Source: Paracoccaceae bacterium (GTDB taxonomy: Bacteria; Pseudomonadota; Alphaproteobacteria; Rhodobacterales; Rhodobacteraceae). From it: DNA of 5,943 nucleotides. Shown one piece after another: positions 1 through 5,769 of this stretch (positions within the stretch are counted from its first letter, which is position 1; every line of letters begins with the position of its first letter). Where the stretch lies: contig DNSZ01000254.1 of assembly GCA_003500165.1 (NCBI GenBank), positions 6,058 to 12,000 on the forward strand, given 5' to 3'. The notes below the pieces were generated by a model. It saw only the letters and a list, made by a program, of their open reading frames with translations. It was not told the origin of the DNA and ran no database searches. The position numbers were made by a program, and so were the translations under genes.

Positions 1-182
1 GTCTGCGCCATGAAGCCGTCGATCACCCGATGGAAGACCACATTGTCATAGGCGCCCTGGCGCGCCAGCGTCTTCATCCGCTCGACATGCAGCGGCGCGA
101 CATCGGGCAGCAGGGCGATGGTGACGGTTCCGTCCTTGAGTTCGATGACGATGGTGTTTTCGGGATCATCTGTCGCGGCCAT
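1..182 (-). CDS. Cyclophilin-type peptidyl-prolyl cis-trans isomerase (5' part only)
   Basis: The first 60 codons of a cyclophilin are present and the rest lies beyond the left edge. Cyclophilins catalyse cis-trans isomerisation of X-proline bonds during protein folding. The visible part begins MAATDDPENTIVIELKDG, the usual first beta strand, and reaches FHRVIDGFMAQ at residues 50-60. That is the family's active-site signature, with Arg52 in the catalytic arginine position and Phe57, Met58 and Gln60 lining the proline pocket. No signal peptide is seen, so a cytoplasmic PpiB-like enzyme is likelier than a periplasmic PpiA. The start is fixed by a strong Shine-Dalgarno just upstream and by the alignment of the first strand. 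The gene lies 59 bp downstream of coaD on the same strand and is probably co-transcribed. The family is certain; which paralogue it is cannot be told from this fragment. Confidence 0.93.
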   Translation of the reverse strand, partial: MAATDDPENTIVIELKDGTVTIALLPDVAPLHVERMKTLARQGAYDNVVFHRVIDGFMAQ

Positions 183-185
183 GGG

Positions 186-192
186 CTCCTCC
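186..192 (-). promoter_or_regulatory. Ribosome binding site of the isomerase gene
   Basis: The minus strand reads GGAGGAG followed by CCC and the ATG at 182. It is a near-consensus Shine-Dalgarno, although the 3-nt gap is short. It supports the start at 182. The other nearby ATG, about 30 nt upstream on the minus strand, is out of frame with the isomerase. Confidence 0.7.
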
Positions 193-220
193 GATTTTCA
201 GGGCTTGTGGCATGGCGGCT

Positions 221-239
221 GGCGGGGCGAAACCCCGCC
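221..239 (-). other. GC hairpin in the coaD-isomerase intercistronic gap
   Basis: Two 7-bp perfect arms (221-227 and 233-239, GGCGGGG/CCCCGCC) flank a 5-nt loop, immediately after the coaD stop codon (242-244). There is no following run of T on the minus strand, so it is not a standard intrinsic terminator. Possible roles are partial termination or protection of the coaD mRNA 3' end. The stem is seen directly; any role is inferred. Confidence 0.45.
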
Positions 240-241
240 CG

Positions 242-739
242 TCAGCCCTGTCCGAATTTCGTGGCCAGGGCGGTCACCACCGGCACGGGCACGAACTTCG
301 ACACATCGCCGCCCAGCCGGGCGATTTCCTTGACCAGTTTCGAGGCGATCGCCTGGTTCTTGGCATCGGCCATCAGGAACACCGTCTCGATGCGGGCGTC
401 GAGCGCGCGATTCATGCCCACCATCTGGAACTCGTACTCGAAATCCGAAACCGCGCGCAGGCCGCGCACGATCATCTGCGCGCCGACATCGCGGGCGCAG
501 TCGATCAGCAGGTTCTCGAACGGGTGGACCACGATCTCGACCCCGCCATTGACCTTAAGCTGCCGCGCTTCGGCCTCGATCATCGCCACCCGCTCGTCGA
601 GGTTGAACAGGGGGCCCTTGTCGCGGTTGATGGCGACCCCGATCACCAGCCGGTCGACAAGCGTGCAGGCCCGGCGGATGATATCCACATGGCCCCAGGT
701 GATCGGGTCGAAGGTGCCGGGATAAAGGCCGGTTCGCAT
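242..739 (-). CDS. coaD: Phosphopantetheine adenylyltransferase (CoaD)
   Basis: This 165-residue cytoplasmic enzyme transfers AMP from ATP to 4'-phosphopantetheine, giving dephospho-CoA, the penultimate step of coenzyme A synthesis. The protein opens MRTGLYPGTFDPITWGH, the nucleotidyltransferase signature, with the (H/T)xGH motif as TWGH at 14-17. It also contains VRGLRAVSDFEYE at 91-103, the characteristic CoaD RGLR segment, and a C-terminal ASKLVKEIA helix at 132-140. Length matches the family (about 160-170). The ATG at 739 is chosen because the glycine-rich first strand starts there and AGGGGG lies 8 nt upstream (748-753). The same frame stays open further upstream, but that extension runs through the CBS gene in another frame and is not real. 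It lies 86 bp downstream of the CBS gene and upstream of the isomerase gene, all on the minus strand. Identification is secure. Confidence 0.97.
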   Translation of the reverse strand: MRTGLYPGTFDPITWGHVDIIRRACTLVDRLVIGVAINRDKGPLFNLDERVAMIEAEARQLKVNGGVEIVVHPFENLLIDCARDVGAQMIVRGLRAVSDFEYEFQMVGMNRALDARIETVFLMADAKNQAIASKLVKEIARLGGDVSKFVPVPVVTALATKFGQG

Positions 740-825
740 CGCGCACGCCCCCTGCAAGTCTTGCCCGGGTTCAGCACAGCATGGCGCCGCGCGCAACCGT
801 GGACGCCGCGAAACGGCCGACAGCC

Positions 826-1263
826 CTAATAGCCGCCCGCGATCATCCCTTCGAGCGCGTCCTTCTCCATCGCCAGCTTGCCAAGCTGCGCCTTGACCAC
901 ATCGCCGATCGAGATCAGGCCGATCATCCGCTCGCCCTCGATCACCGGCATGTGGCGGAAATGGCCCGCGGTCATCTGCCCGAGAACGGCGTCCGACAGG
1001 TCGTTTGGCGAACACACGATCAATTCGCGCGTCATCACCGCGCGCACCGGCTGGTTCATGCAGCCCGGGCCCTTGCGCCCGAGCTCGCGCACGATGTCGC
1101 GTTCGGACAGAATGCCCAGCGGCTGATCCGGCGCCTCGGTGACGACCAGCGCACCGATATTGCGGGAGGAGAGCTCGCGCGCCGCCTCCGCGAGCGTCGC
1201 GTCCGGGGCCACCGTTGCCACCCCGGCAATCACCTTGGCCTTCAGGATGGTGCGAATCAGCAT
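826..1263 (-). CDS. Small paired-CBS-domain protein
   Basis: A 145-residue protein consisting of little more than two CBS domains, at about residues 8-62 and 77-128. Each ends in the usual ligand-loop pattern: GILSERDIVR (50-59, Ser53/Asp56) and GLISIGDVVK (115-124, Ser118/Asp121). Such CBS pairs (Bateman modules) generally bind adenosine nucleotides, S-adenosylmethionine or NAD and sense energy state; the ligand and partner here are unknown. There is no catalytic domain, signal peptide or membrane segment. The ATG at 1263 has GGGAAG 5 nt upstream (1269-1274). An in-frame TTG at 1317 would add 18 low-complexity residues and lies inside the probable promoter, so it was not used. The gene probably heads a minus-strand unit with coaD, diverging from mmsA. 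Confidence 0.92.
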   Translation of the reverse strand: MLIRTILKAKVIAGVATVAPDATLAEAARELSSRNIGALVVTEAPDQPLGILSERDIVRELGRKGPGCMNQPVRAVMTRELIVCSPNDLSDAVLGQMTAGHFRHMPVIEGERMIGLISIGDVVKAQLGKLAMEKDALEGMIAGGY

Positions 1264-1290
1264 CGCAGCTTCCCATTCCCTGCTGCTAGG

Positions 1291-1318
1291 TTGACAGCCT
1301 GACCCGTGCCGCGACAAT
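1291..1318 (+). promoter_or_regulatory. Probable sigma70-type promoter of mmsA
   Basis: A perfect TTGACA -35 box (1291-1296) is followed after 16 nt by GACAAT (1313-1318), which matches the TATAAT consensus at four of six positions. Transcription would start near 1325 and give a leader of about 78 nt before the mmsA ATG at 1403. A GGCCGG/CCGGCC stem could form within that leader. This is a match by eye; no start site is known. Confidence 0.5.
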
Positions 1319-1325
1319 CTGTCAA
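1291..1325. promoter_or_regulatory. TTGACAG/CTGTCAA inverted repeat joining two divergent promoters
   Basis: TTGACAG (1291-1297) and CTGTCAA (1319-1325) are perfect 7-bp inverted copies 21 bp apart. Each arm contains a consensus -35 hexamer, one facing mmsA and one facing the CBS gene. The minus-strand -35 is 1325-1320, and a poor -10 (TCAGGC, 1302-1297) sits 17 nt on. The two promoters would therefore lie on top of each other. The repeat could also be an operator for a dimeric regulator. Confidence 0.45.
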
Positions 1326-1391
1326 GTCCGCAGGCGGGCGGCCTTTTCAGACCGGGCCGGCTCGGCTAGGGTCCGGCCGATCCAGGATTGC

Positions 1392-1398
1392 GGGAGGA
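1392..1398 (+). promoter_or_regulatory. Ribosome binding site that sets the mmsA start
   Basis: GGGAGGA lies 4 nt before the ATG at 1403. It overlaps the codons that would follow the in-frame TTG at 1388, which makes ATG 1403 the better start. Confidence 0.75.
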
Positions 1399-1402
1399 CC
1401 CC

Positions 1403-2902
1403 ATGCAAGAGCTCAGCCATTTCATCGACGGTGCGCGCGTGGCCGGACAATCGGGCCGCTTCGCCGATGTCTACAACCCGGCCACCGGCGAGGTGCAGGC
1501 GCGCGTGCCCCTTGCCAGCGCGGCAGAGCTGGCCGCCGCGGTTGCAGGCGCAAGGGCGGCGCAACCCGGCTGGGCCGCCACCAACCCGCAGCGCCGGGCG
1601 CGGGTGCTGATGGAATTCGTCCGCCTGCTGAACCGCGACATGGACAAGCTGGCCGAGGCGCTGAGCCGCGAGCATGGCAAGACCCTGCCCGACGCCAGGG
1701 GCGACGTGCAACGGGGGCTCGAGGTGGTCGAGTTCTGCATCGGTGCACCGCACCTGCTGAAGGGCGAATACACCGACGGCGCGGGTCCCGGCATCGACAT
1801 CTATTCGATGCGCCAGCCGCTGGGCGTGGTGGCCGGGATCACGCCGTTCAACTTTCCCGCGATGATCCCGATGTGGAAATTCGCCCCCGCCATCGCCTGC
1901 GGCAACGCCTTCATCCTGAAACCCAGCGAACGCGACCCCTCGGTGCCGCTGATGCTGGCCGAGCTGATGGCCGAGGCCGGGCTGCCCGACGGCATCCTGC
2001 AGGTCGTGAATGGCGACAAGGCGGCGGTCGATGCGATCCTCGACCATCCCGAGATCATGGCGATCGGGTTCGTCGGTTCGACACCCATTGCTCAGTACAT
2101 CTATGCCAAGGGCTGCGCCGCCGGCAAACGGGTGCAGTGCTTTGGCGGTGCCAAGAACCACATGATCATCATGCCCGATGCGGACATGGACCAGGCCGCG
2201 GATGCCCTGGTCGGGGCGGGCTATGGCGCGGCCGGGGAACGCTGCATGGCGATCTCGGTCGCCGTGCCGGTCGGCGAGAAGACCGCCGATGCGCTGGTCG
2301 AAAAGCTGATCCCGCGGATCGAGAAGCTGAAGGTCGGACCCTATACCGCCGGCGACGACGTGGATTACGGCCCGCTGGTCACCGGCGCGGCCAGGGACCG
2401 GGTGCTGGGGCTCATTGGCTCGGGTGTCGCGCAGGGCGCCGAGCTGGTCGTCGATGGCCGGGATTTCCGCCTGCAGGGCTATGAGGACGGCTTCTTCGTC
2501 GGCCCCAGCCTGTTCGACCGGGTCACGCCCGAGATGGATATCTACCGCCAGGAAATCTTCGGGCCGGTGCTGAGCCAGGTGCGGGCGGCCAGCTATGACG
2601 AGGCGCTGGGGCTTGCGATGGACCATGAATACGGCAACGGCACCGCGATCTTTACCCGCGACGGCGACACCGCGCGGGATTTTGCCAGCCGGATCAATAT
2701 CGGCATGGTGGGGATCAACGTGCCGATCCCGGTGCCGCTGGCCTATCACACCTTCGGCGGCTGGAAGAAATCGGGCTTCGGCGATCTGAACCAGCACGGG
2801 CCCGATGCGTTCCGCTTCTACACGCGGACAAAGACGGTGACGGCGCGCTGGCCGAGCGGGCTGAAGGAGGGCGGCGAGTTCCACTTCAAGGCGATGGATT
2901 GA
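1403..2902 (+). CDS. mmsA: Methylmalonate-semialdehyde dehydrogenase, CoA-acylating (MmsA)
   Basis: A 499-residue NAD-dependent aldehyde dehydrogenase that converts methylmalonate semialdehyde plus CoA to propionyl-CoA, CO2 and NADH, completing valine (and in some bacteria inositol) breakdown in the cytoplasm. The N-terminal half is the NAD fold, with TPFNFP at 147-152 (Asn150, oxyanion hole) and GFVGSTPIA at 222-230. Catalytic Cys281 lies in GERCMA, with Arg280 beside it. FGGAKNH (247-253) has Asn where hydrolytic aldehyde dehydrogenases have a catalytic Glu. This is a hallmark of the CoA-dependent MMSDH subfamily and separates it from ordinary aldehyde dehydrogenases. EIFGPV (384-389) is the usual NAD-ribose glutamate motif. 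Length matches the family (about 500), and the frame is intact. No other valine-pathway gene is adjacent within the window. It converges on ubiB across a repeat-bearing gap. Confidence 0.96.
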   Translation: MQELSHFIDGARVAGQSGRFADVYNPATGEVQARVPLASAAELAAAVAGARAAQPGWAATNPQRRARVLMEFVRLLNRDMDKLAEALSREHGKTLPDARGDVQRGLEVVEFCIGAPHLLKGEYTDGAGPGIDIYSMRQPLGVVAGITPFNFPAMIPMWKFAPAIACGNAFILKPSERDPSVPLMLAELMAEAGLPDGILQVVNGDKAAVDAILDHPEIMAIGFVGSTPIAQYIYAKGCAAGKRVQCFGGAKNHMIIMPDADMDQAADALVGAGYGAAGERCMAISVAVPVGEKTADALVEKLIPRIEKLKVGPYTAGDDVDYGPLVTGAARDRVLGLIGSGVAQGAELVVDGRDFRLQGYEDGFFVGPSLFDRVTPEMDIYRQEIFGPVLSQVRAASYDEALGLAMDHEYGNGTAIFTRDGDTARDFASRINIGMVGINVPIPVPLAYHTFGGWKKSGFGDLNQHGPDAFRFYTRTKTVTARWPSGLKEGGEFHFKAMD

Positions 2903-2919
2903 TGCCAGGGTGCGATGAT

Positions 2920-2979
2920 CTCCGCCCGGCGTGGCCGGGGCGCGCGCCCCGGCAATCGCCCGCCGCGCGGCGGGCGCGC
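2920..2979. repeat. Direct repeat copy A: twin 20-bp palindromes
   Basis: This copy begins 17 nt after the mmsA stop. It contains a perfect 20-bp palindrome at 2934-2953 (arms GCCGGGGCGC), the spacer AAT, and a second perfect 20-bp palindrome at 2957-2976 (arms CGCCCGCCGC). It matches 3226-3285 at 59 of 60 positions in the same orientation; the difference is at 2943. The layout resembles repetitive extragenic palindromic elements. I cannot tell from the window how many copies the genome holds. Confidence 0.9.
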
Positions 2980-3002
2980 GCCTGATGCTGCCGCATCGGG
3001 CG
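2979..3002. repeat. Third hairpin following repeat copy A
   Basis: CGCCTGATGC (2979-2988) pairs with GCATCGGGCG (2993-3002) around a TGCC loop: a 10-bp stem with one G-T pair. It directly abuts copy A, in the place occupied by a different palindrome after copy B. Confidence 0.7.
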
Positions 3003-3225
3003 GATGGATGCCGTTCGATGCGACATGCCATGGCTTATCTCGGGTTGCCGCCGCACCCCAACGGCCGCCGACATGTGCGGCAGCGCCTCGAAGTGGGATA
3101 GGGCTGGGCGCGTCGCCCGCCTTGGGCGTCATGTCGCAGCGATCACGTTCCCGGCGCGCAGCGGCCGAACTGGGCGCGGATGCGGCCAATCCGCTTCCCG
3201 CCCCGACCAGATTCCTCGCGCCGAC

Positions 3226-3285
3226 CTCCGCCCGGCGTGGCCGGGGCGTGCGCCCCGGCAATCGCCCGCCGCGCGGCGGGCGCGC
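3226..3285. repeat. Direct repeat copy B: twin palindromes
   Basis: Second copy of the 60-bp element, 306 bp from copy A and in the same orientation. The only substitution is T at 3249 for C at 2943. It falls at the centre of the first palindrome (3240-3259), so both 9-bp arms of the stem stay intact. The second 20-bp palindrome is at 3263-3282. Confidence 0.9.
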
Positions 3286-3309
3286 TCCCGGGCGCGCGCC
3301 CGGGAGCGC
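3282..3309. repeat. Perfect 28-bp palindrome following repeat copy B
   Basis: Arms GCGCTCCCGGGCGC (3282-3295) and its exact inverse complement (3296-3309) form a palindrome with no spacer. It lies about 60 bp downstream of the ubiB stop. As RNA it would form a very stable hairpin on either strand and could end or protect ubiB transcripts, but no T run follows on the minus strand. Confidence 0.85.
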
Positions 3310-3369
3310 CCGGCAGCAACCGACCGCCGGATGTGAAGGTTCGAAGCAACGGGTCAGGCGCCACACGCC

Positions 3370-4899
3370 CTATAGAAGCACCCCGATCAGAACGCCGCCT
3401 GCGCCCAGCACGGCGCCCAGCACCAGCAGAGCGGCCTGGCGCCACGGTCTTGCCGTCGGGGGTGGCGGGGGCGGGTTCGTCTGCCGGATCAGCGCCGCCT
3501 CGGCGAGGCCCGGCAGTTTCGGCCCGAAGCGGGCCAGCACCTCGAGCGTGCCGCGCAAATCGCGGGCCAGCGCGCGCGGCCCGACCGAGGTGCGGATATA
3601 GTCCTCGACCACGGGGCGGCCCATTTCCCACATGTTGATCCGCGGGTTGAGCGAGCGCGACACGCCCTCGACCACCACCATGGTGCGCTGCAAGAGCAGA
3701 AGCTCGGTGCGCGTCTCCATCCCGAAGCGTTCGGTGACCTCGAACAGATACGCGAGCAGCCGGCCCATGGAAATCTGCGTCGCATCCATGCCGAAGATCG
3801 GCTCGCCCACCGAACGCAGCGCCTGGGCAAACTGGTCGACATCGCGGTCGGCGGGCACATAGCCGGCCTCGAAATGCACCTCGGCGACGCGGCGGTAATC
3901 CTTGCGGATGAAGCCGATCAGGATCTGGGCATAGACCCGGCGGGTGTATTCGTCGATCCGGCCCATGATCCCGAAATCGAGCGCGATCACATCGCCATTC
4001 ACCGCGACCTTCAGGTTGCCCTGATGCATGTCGGCATGGAAATACCCGTCGCGCAGCGCATGGCGCAGGAACAGCTGCAGCACCCGGTTGCCGATCGCGG
4101 CGGTGTCATGGCCGGCCGCGGCGATCGCCTCGGGGTCGCCCATCGGCAGCCCCTCGGCCCAGTCGAGCGTGAACACCTCGCGGCCCGACAGCGGCCAGAC
4201 CACGCCCGGCACCTGAAAGCCCGTGTCCCTGGCGGTGTTCGACGCGAACTCGGCCGCTGCCGACGCCTCCAGCCGCAGGTCCAGTTCGGCCGTCACCACG
4301 CTGTCGAAATGGGCCACCACATCCGCAGGCCGCAGCCGCCGCGACCCCGGCGCCGCCGTCTGCAACAGCCAGGCGCCGAAATAGAACGCGTCGATATCCT
4401 TGCGGAACGCCCGCGCGATGCCCGGGCGCAGCACCTTCACCGCCACGGGCTTGCCGCTTTCGGCGATGACGGCCTTGTGGACCTGGGCGATCGAGGCCGC
4501 CGCGACCGGTTCGGAAAACGCCGCGAAGACGGCATCGGGGTCGCGCCCGATCTCGCGCGCGAACACCTTCTTGGCAGTTGCGGTGGGGAAGGGCGGCAGC
4601 TTGTCCTGCAGCACGCGAAGCTGGCGCGCCAGATCGTCGCCCACCACATCGGGCCGGGTCGACAGGATCTGGCCGAACTTGATGTAGGCCGGCCCCAGCG
4701 CGGTCAGCGCCCGGGTGACCGGCGGCAGCGCCGGGTCGCCCTTCAGGCCGAAGGGTTTGAACGGCCAGCCCAGGATGCGCGCGATCAGCCGGACCTGCGG
4801 CGGGGCGTCGAACGCCTCCAGCACGGTGCGCATCGCGCCCGTCCGCTCCAGCGTCGCGCCGGTGCGGACAATCCGCCAGATGTTGTGCGGGCCGCGCAC
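3370..4899 (-). CDS. ubiB: Ubiquinone biosynthesis protein UbiB (ABC1/ADCK-like atypical kinase)
   Basis: A 509-residue member of the UbiB/ABC1/ADCK family, needed for aerobic ubiquinone synthesis. It is thought to act as an ATPase that assists handling of hydrophobic quinone intermediates at the inner membrane. In order: the family-specific KxGQ motif as KFGQ (74-77), the Ala-rich loop AAAS (133-136) replacing the usual kinase glycine loop, the ATP-binding lysine in VAVKV (Lys155), the catalytic loop HADMHQGN (288-295, Asp290, Asn295), and DFG at 308-310. The C-terminus has a Pro-rich linker (476-481) and one hydrophobic segment (about 488-509) as membrane anchor; E. coli UbiB is usually drawn with two. 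The start is GTG at 4899, chosen because the protein aligns from MRGPHNIWR. It begins 4 bp after the ubiE stop, so the two are co-transcribed. The ribosome site would lie within the ubiE end. Confidence 0.96.
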   Translation of the reverse strand: MRGPHNIWRIVRTGATLERTGAMRTVLEAFDAPPQVRLIARILGWPFKPFGLKGDPALPPVTRALTALGPAYIKFGQILSTRPDVVGDDLARQLRVLQDKLPPFPTATAKKVFAREIGRDPDAVFAAFSEPVAAASIAQVHKAVIAESGKPVAVKVLRPGIARAFRKDIDAFYFGAWLLQTAAPGSRRLRPADVVAHFDSVVTAELDLRLEASAAAEFASNTARDTGFQVPGVVWPLSGREVFTLDWAEGLPMGDPEAIAAAGHDTAAIGNRVLQLFLRHALRDGYFHADMHQGNLKVAVNGDVIALDFGIMGRIDEYTRRVYAQILIGFIRKDYRRVAEVHFEAGYVPADRDVDQFAQALRSVGEPIFGMDATQISMGRLLAYLFEVTERFGMETRTELLLLQRTMVVVEGVSRSLNPRINMWEMGRPVVEDYIRTSVGPRALARDLRGTLEVLARFGPKLPGLAEAALIRQTNPPPPPPTARPWRQAALLVLGAVLGAGGVLIGVLL

Positions 4900-4903
4900 C
4901 GGC

Positions 4904-5671
4904 CTAGATCTTCCAGCCGGAATGCAGCGCGGCGACGCCGAAAGTCAGGTTGCGGTATTTCACCGACTCGAAACCGGCGCGGCGGAACATGTCGGCAAAG
5001 CGCGCCTGATCGGGGAATTTGCGGATGCTCTCGACCAGATACTGATAGCTGTCGCGATCGCCCACGATCGCCTGGCCCAGATTGGGGATCACGTTGAAGG
5101 AATAGCGGTCATAGGCCCATTGCAGCGCCGGGTTGGGCAGCTGGCTGAACTCCAGCACCATCATCCGCCCGCCCGGCCGCAGCACCCGAAAGCCCTCGTT
5201 CAGCGAGGCCTGGATGTCGGTCACATTGCGGGTGCCGAAGGAGTTGGTGACCCGGTCGAAACTGGCATCGGCAAAGGGCAGCGCCATGGCGTCGCCCACC
5301 ACCCAGTCCAGACGGTCCGAAAGCGCCGCCGCATCGGCCCTTTTCTTGCCCTCTTCCAGCATGTCGGGCGTCATGTCGAGCACGGTGGCCCGCGCCCGCG
5401 GCGCGCGCTTGAGAAACCGAAACGCGATGTCGCCGGTGCCGCCGGCCACGTCGAGCAGCGTCTGGCCGTTGCGCGGCGCCAGCCAATCCATCATCGCATC
5501 CTTCCAGATGCGGTGGACGCCACCCGACATCGCGTCGTTCATCAGATCGTATTTCGAGGCGACCGAGGTGAAGACGCCGCGCACCATGCCGGCCTTTTCC
5601 CCCCGCGGCACCGAGCGAAAGCCGAAATCGGTCAGGTCGTCGTCGCCCTCGCCGGACGGTCTGTCGGTCAT
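4904..5671 (-). CDS. ubiE: Ubiquinone/menaquinone C-methyltransferase UbiE
   Basis: A 255-residue cytoplasmic S-adenosylmethionine-dependent methyltransferase that C-methylates the demethoxy-benzoquinol intermediate of ubiquinone synthesis (and demethylmenaquinone in bacteria that make menaquinone). VFTSVASKYDLMNDAMS (33-49) is the UbiE N-terminal signature. LLDVAGGTGD (72-81) is SAM motif I, Asp99 in VLDM would bind the ribose hydroxyls, and GDAMALPF (126-133) contacts the adenine. The second signature, FRVLRPGG...LEFS, is at 161-176. The segment VTNSFGTRNVTD (141-152) has Asn143 and Thr147 where I recall isoleucine or leucine in many relatives. Length fits the family (about 250). ATG 5671 has AAAAGGG 8 nt upstream (5680-5686). 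It is the first gene of a ubiE-ubiB unit and diverges from mutM. Confidence 0.97.
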   Translation of the reverse strand: MTDRPSGEGDDDLTDFGFRSVPRGEKAGMVRGVFTSVASKYDLMNDAMSGGVHRIWKDAMMDWLAPRNGQTLLDVAGGTGDIAFRFLKRAPRARATVLDMTPDMLEEGKKRADAAALSDRLDWVVGDAMALPFADASFDRVTNSFGTRNVTDIQASLNEGFRVLRPGGRMMVLEFSQLPNPALQWAYDRYSFNVIPNLGQAIVGDRDSYQYLVESIRKFPDQARFADMFRRAGFESVKYRNLTFGVAALHSGWKI

Positions 5672-5700
5672 TGGGGTTGCCCTTTTCGGTTCCGCGTCTC

Positions 5701-5728
5701 CTTATAGGGCGACCGGGAGCCGCTGCAA
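5701..5728 (-). promoter_or_regulatory. Possible promoter of ubiE-ubiB
   Basis: On the minus strand TTGCAG (5728-5723) is followed after 16 nt by TATAAG (5706-5701), a good -10 match (five of six) with a weak -35. It lies in the 98-bp gap between divergent ubiE and mutM and would give a leader of about 25 nt. No convincing promoter for mutM is seen in the same gap. Confidence 0.35.
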
Positions 5729-5769
5729 TGCGGCGCGCCCGCCGCACCCCGCCGCAACCGCTGAACGCC

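Larger units (their letters stand above)
2903..3369. other. 467-bp non-coding gap between convergent mmsA and ubiB
   Basis: Several long open frames cross this gap on both strands, but they reflect the absence of stop codons in very GC-rich DNA. None shows a recognisable domain or convincing translation signals. The gap holds the two 60-bp direct repeats and their companion palindromes, described separately. Between them (about 3004-3225) I see only a weak 7-bp inverted pair, GCCGCAC at 3050-3056 and GTGCGGC at 3075-3081, and no gene. No intrinsic terminator with a T tract is visible for either flanking gene, so the palindromes are the best candidates for transcript ends. Confidence 0.7.

Noticed and set aside
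242..1276. A 344-codon reading that would fuse an upstream domain to CoaD
   Set aside because: The upstream part is the CBS gene read out of frame. CoaD starts cleanly at 739 with its own ribosome site and normal length.
1388..1402. TTG at 1388 as the mmsA start
   Set aside because: The Shine-Dalgarno GGGAGGA (1392-1398) lies downstream of it and fits the ATG at 1403.
1322..3031. A 569-codon minus-strand open frame opposite mmsA
   Set aside because: It is a shadow of mmsA. Composition is Arg/His/Gly-rich with no domain, and it crosses the repeat region. The plus-strand frame encodes an intact dehydrogenase.
2920..3309. CRISPR array or transposon ends
   Set aside because: There are only two repeats, spaced 306 bp apart with no regular spacers. 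The copies are direct rather than inverted and no transposase lies between them.
3336..3352. GGTTCGAA resembling a tRNA T-loop
   Set aside because: The flanking bases do not form a T-stem, and no acceptor or anticodon arm can be built nearby.
2915..3601. Long open frames on both strands across the mmsA-ubiB gap, including Arg/Gly/Pro-rich ones containing both repeats
   Set aside because: The protein repetition only reflects the palindromic DNA repeat. There is no domain, and part overlaps ubiB.
3874..5097. A 407-codon plus-strand open frame opposite ubiB and the end of ubiE
   Set aside because: The Arg/His-rich translation has no motif and lies antisense to two well-conserved genes. It is a GC-content artefact.
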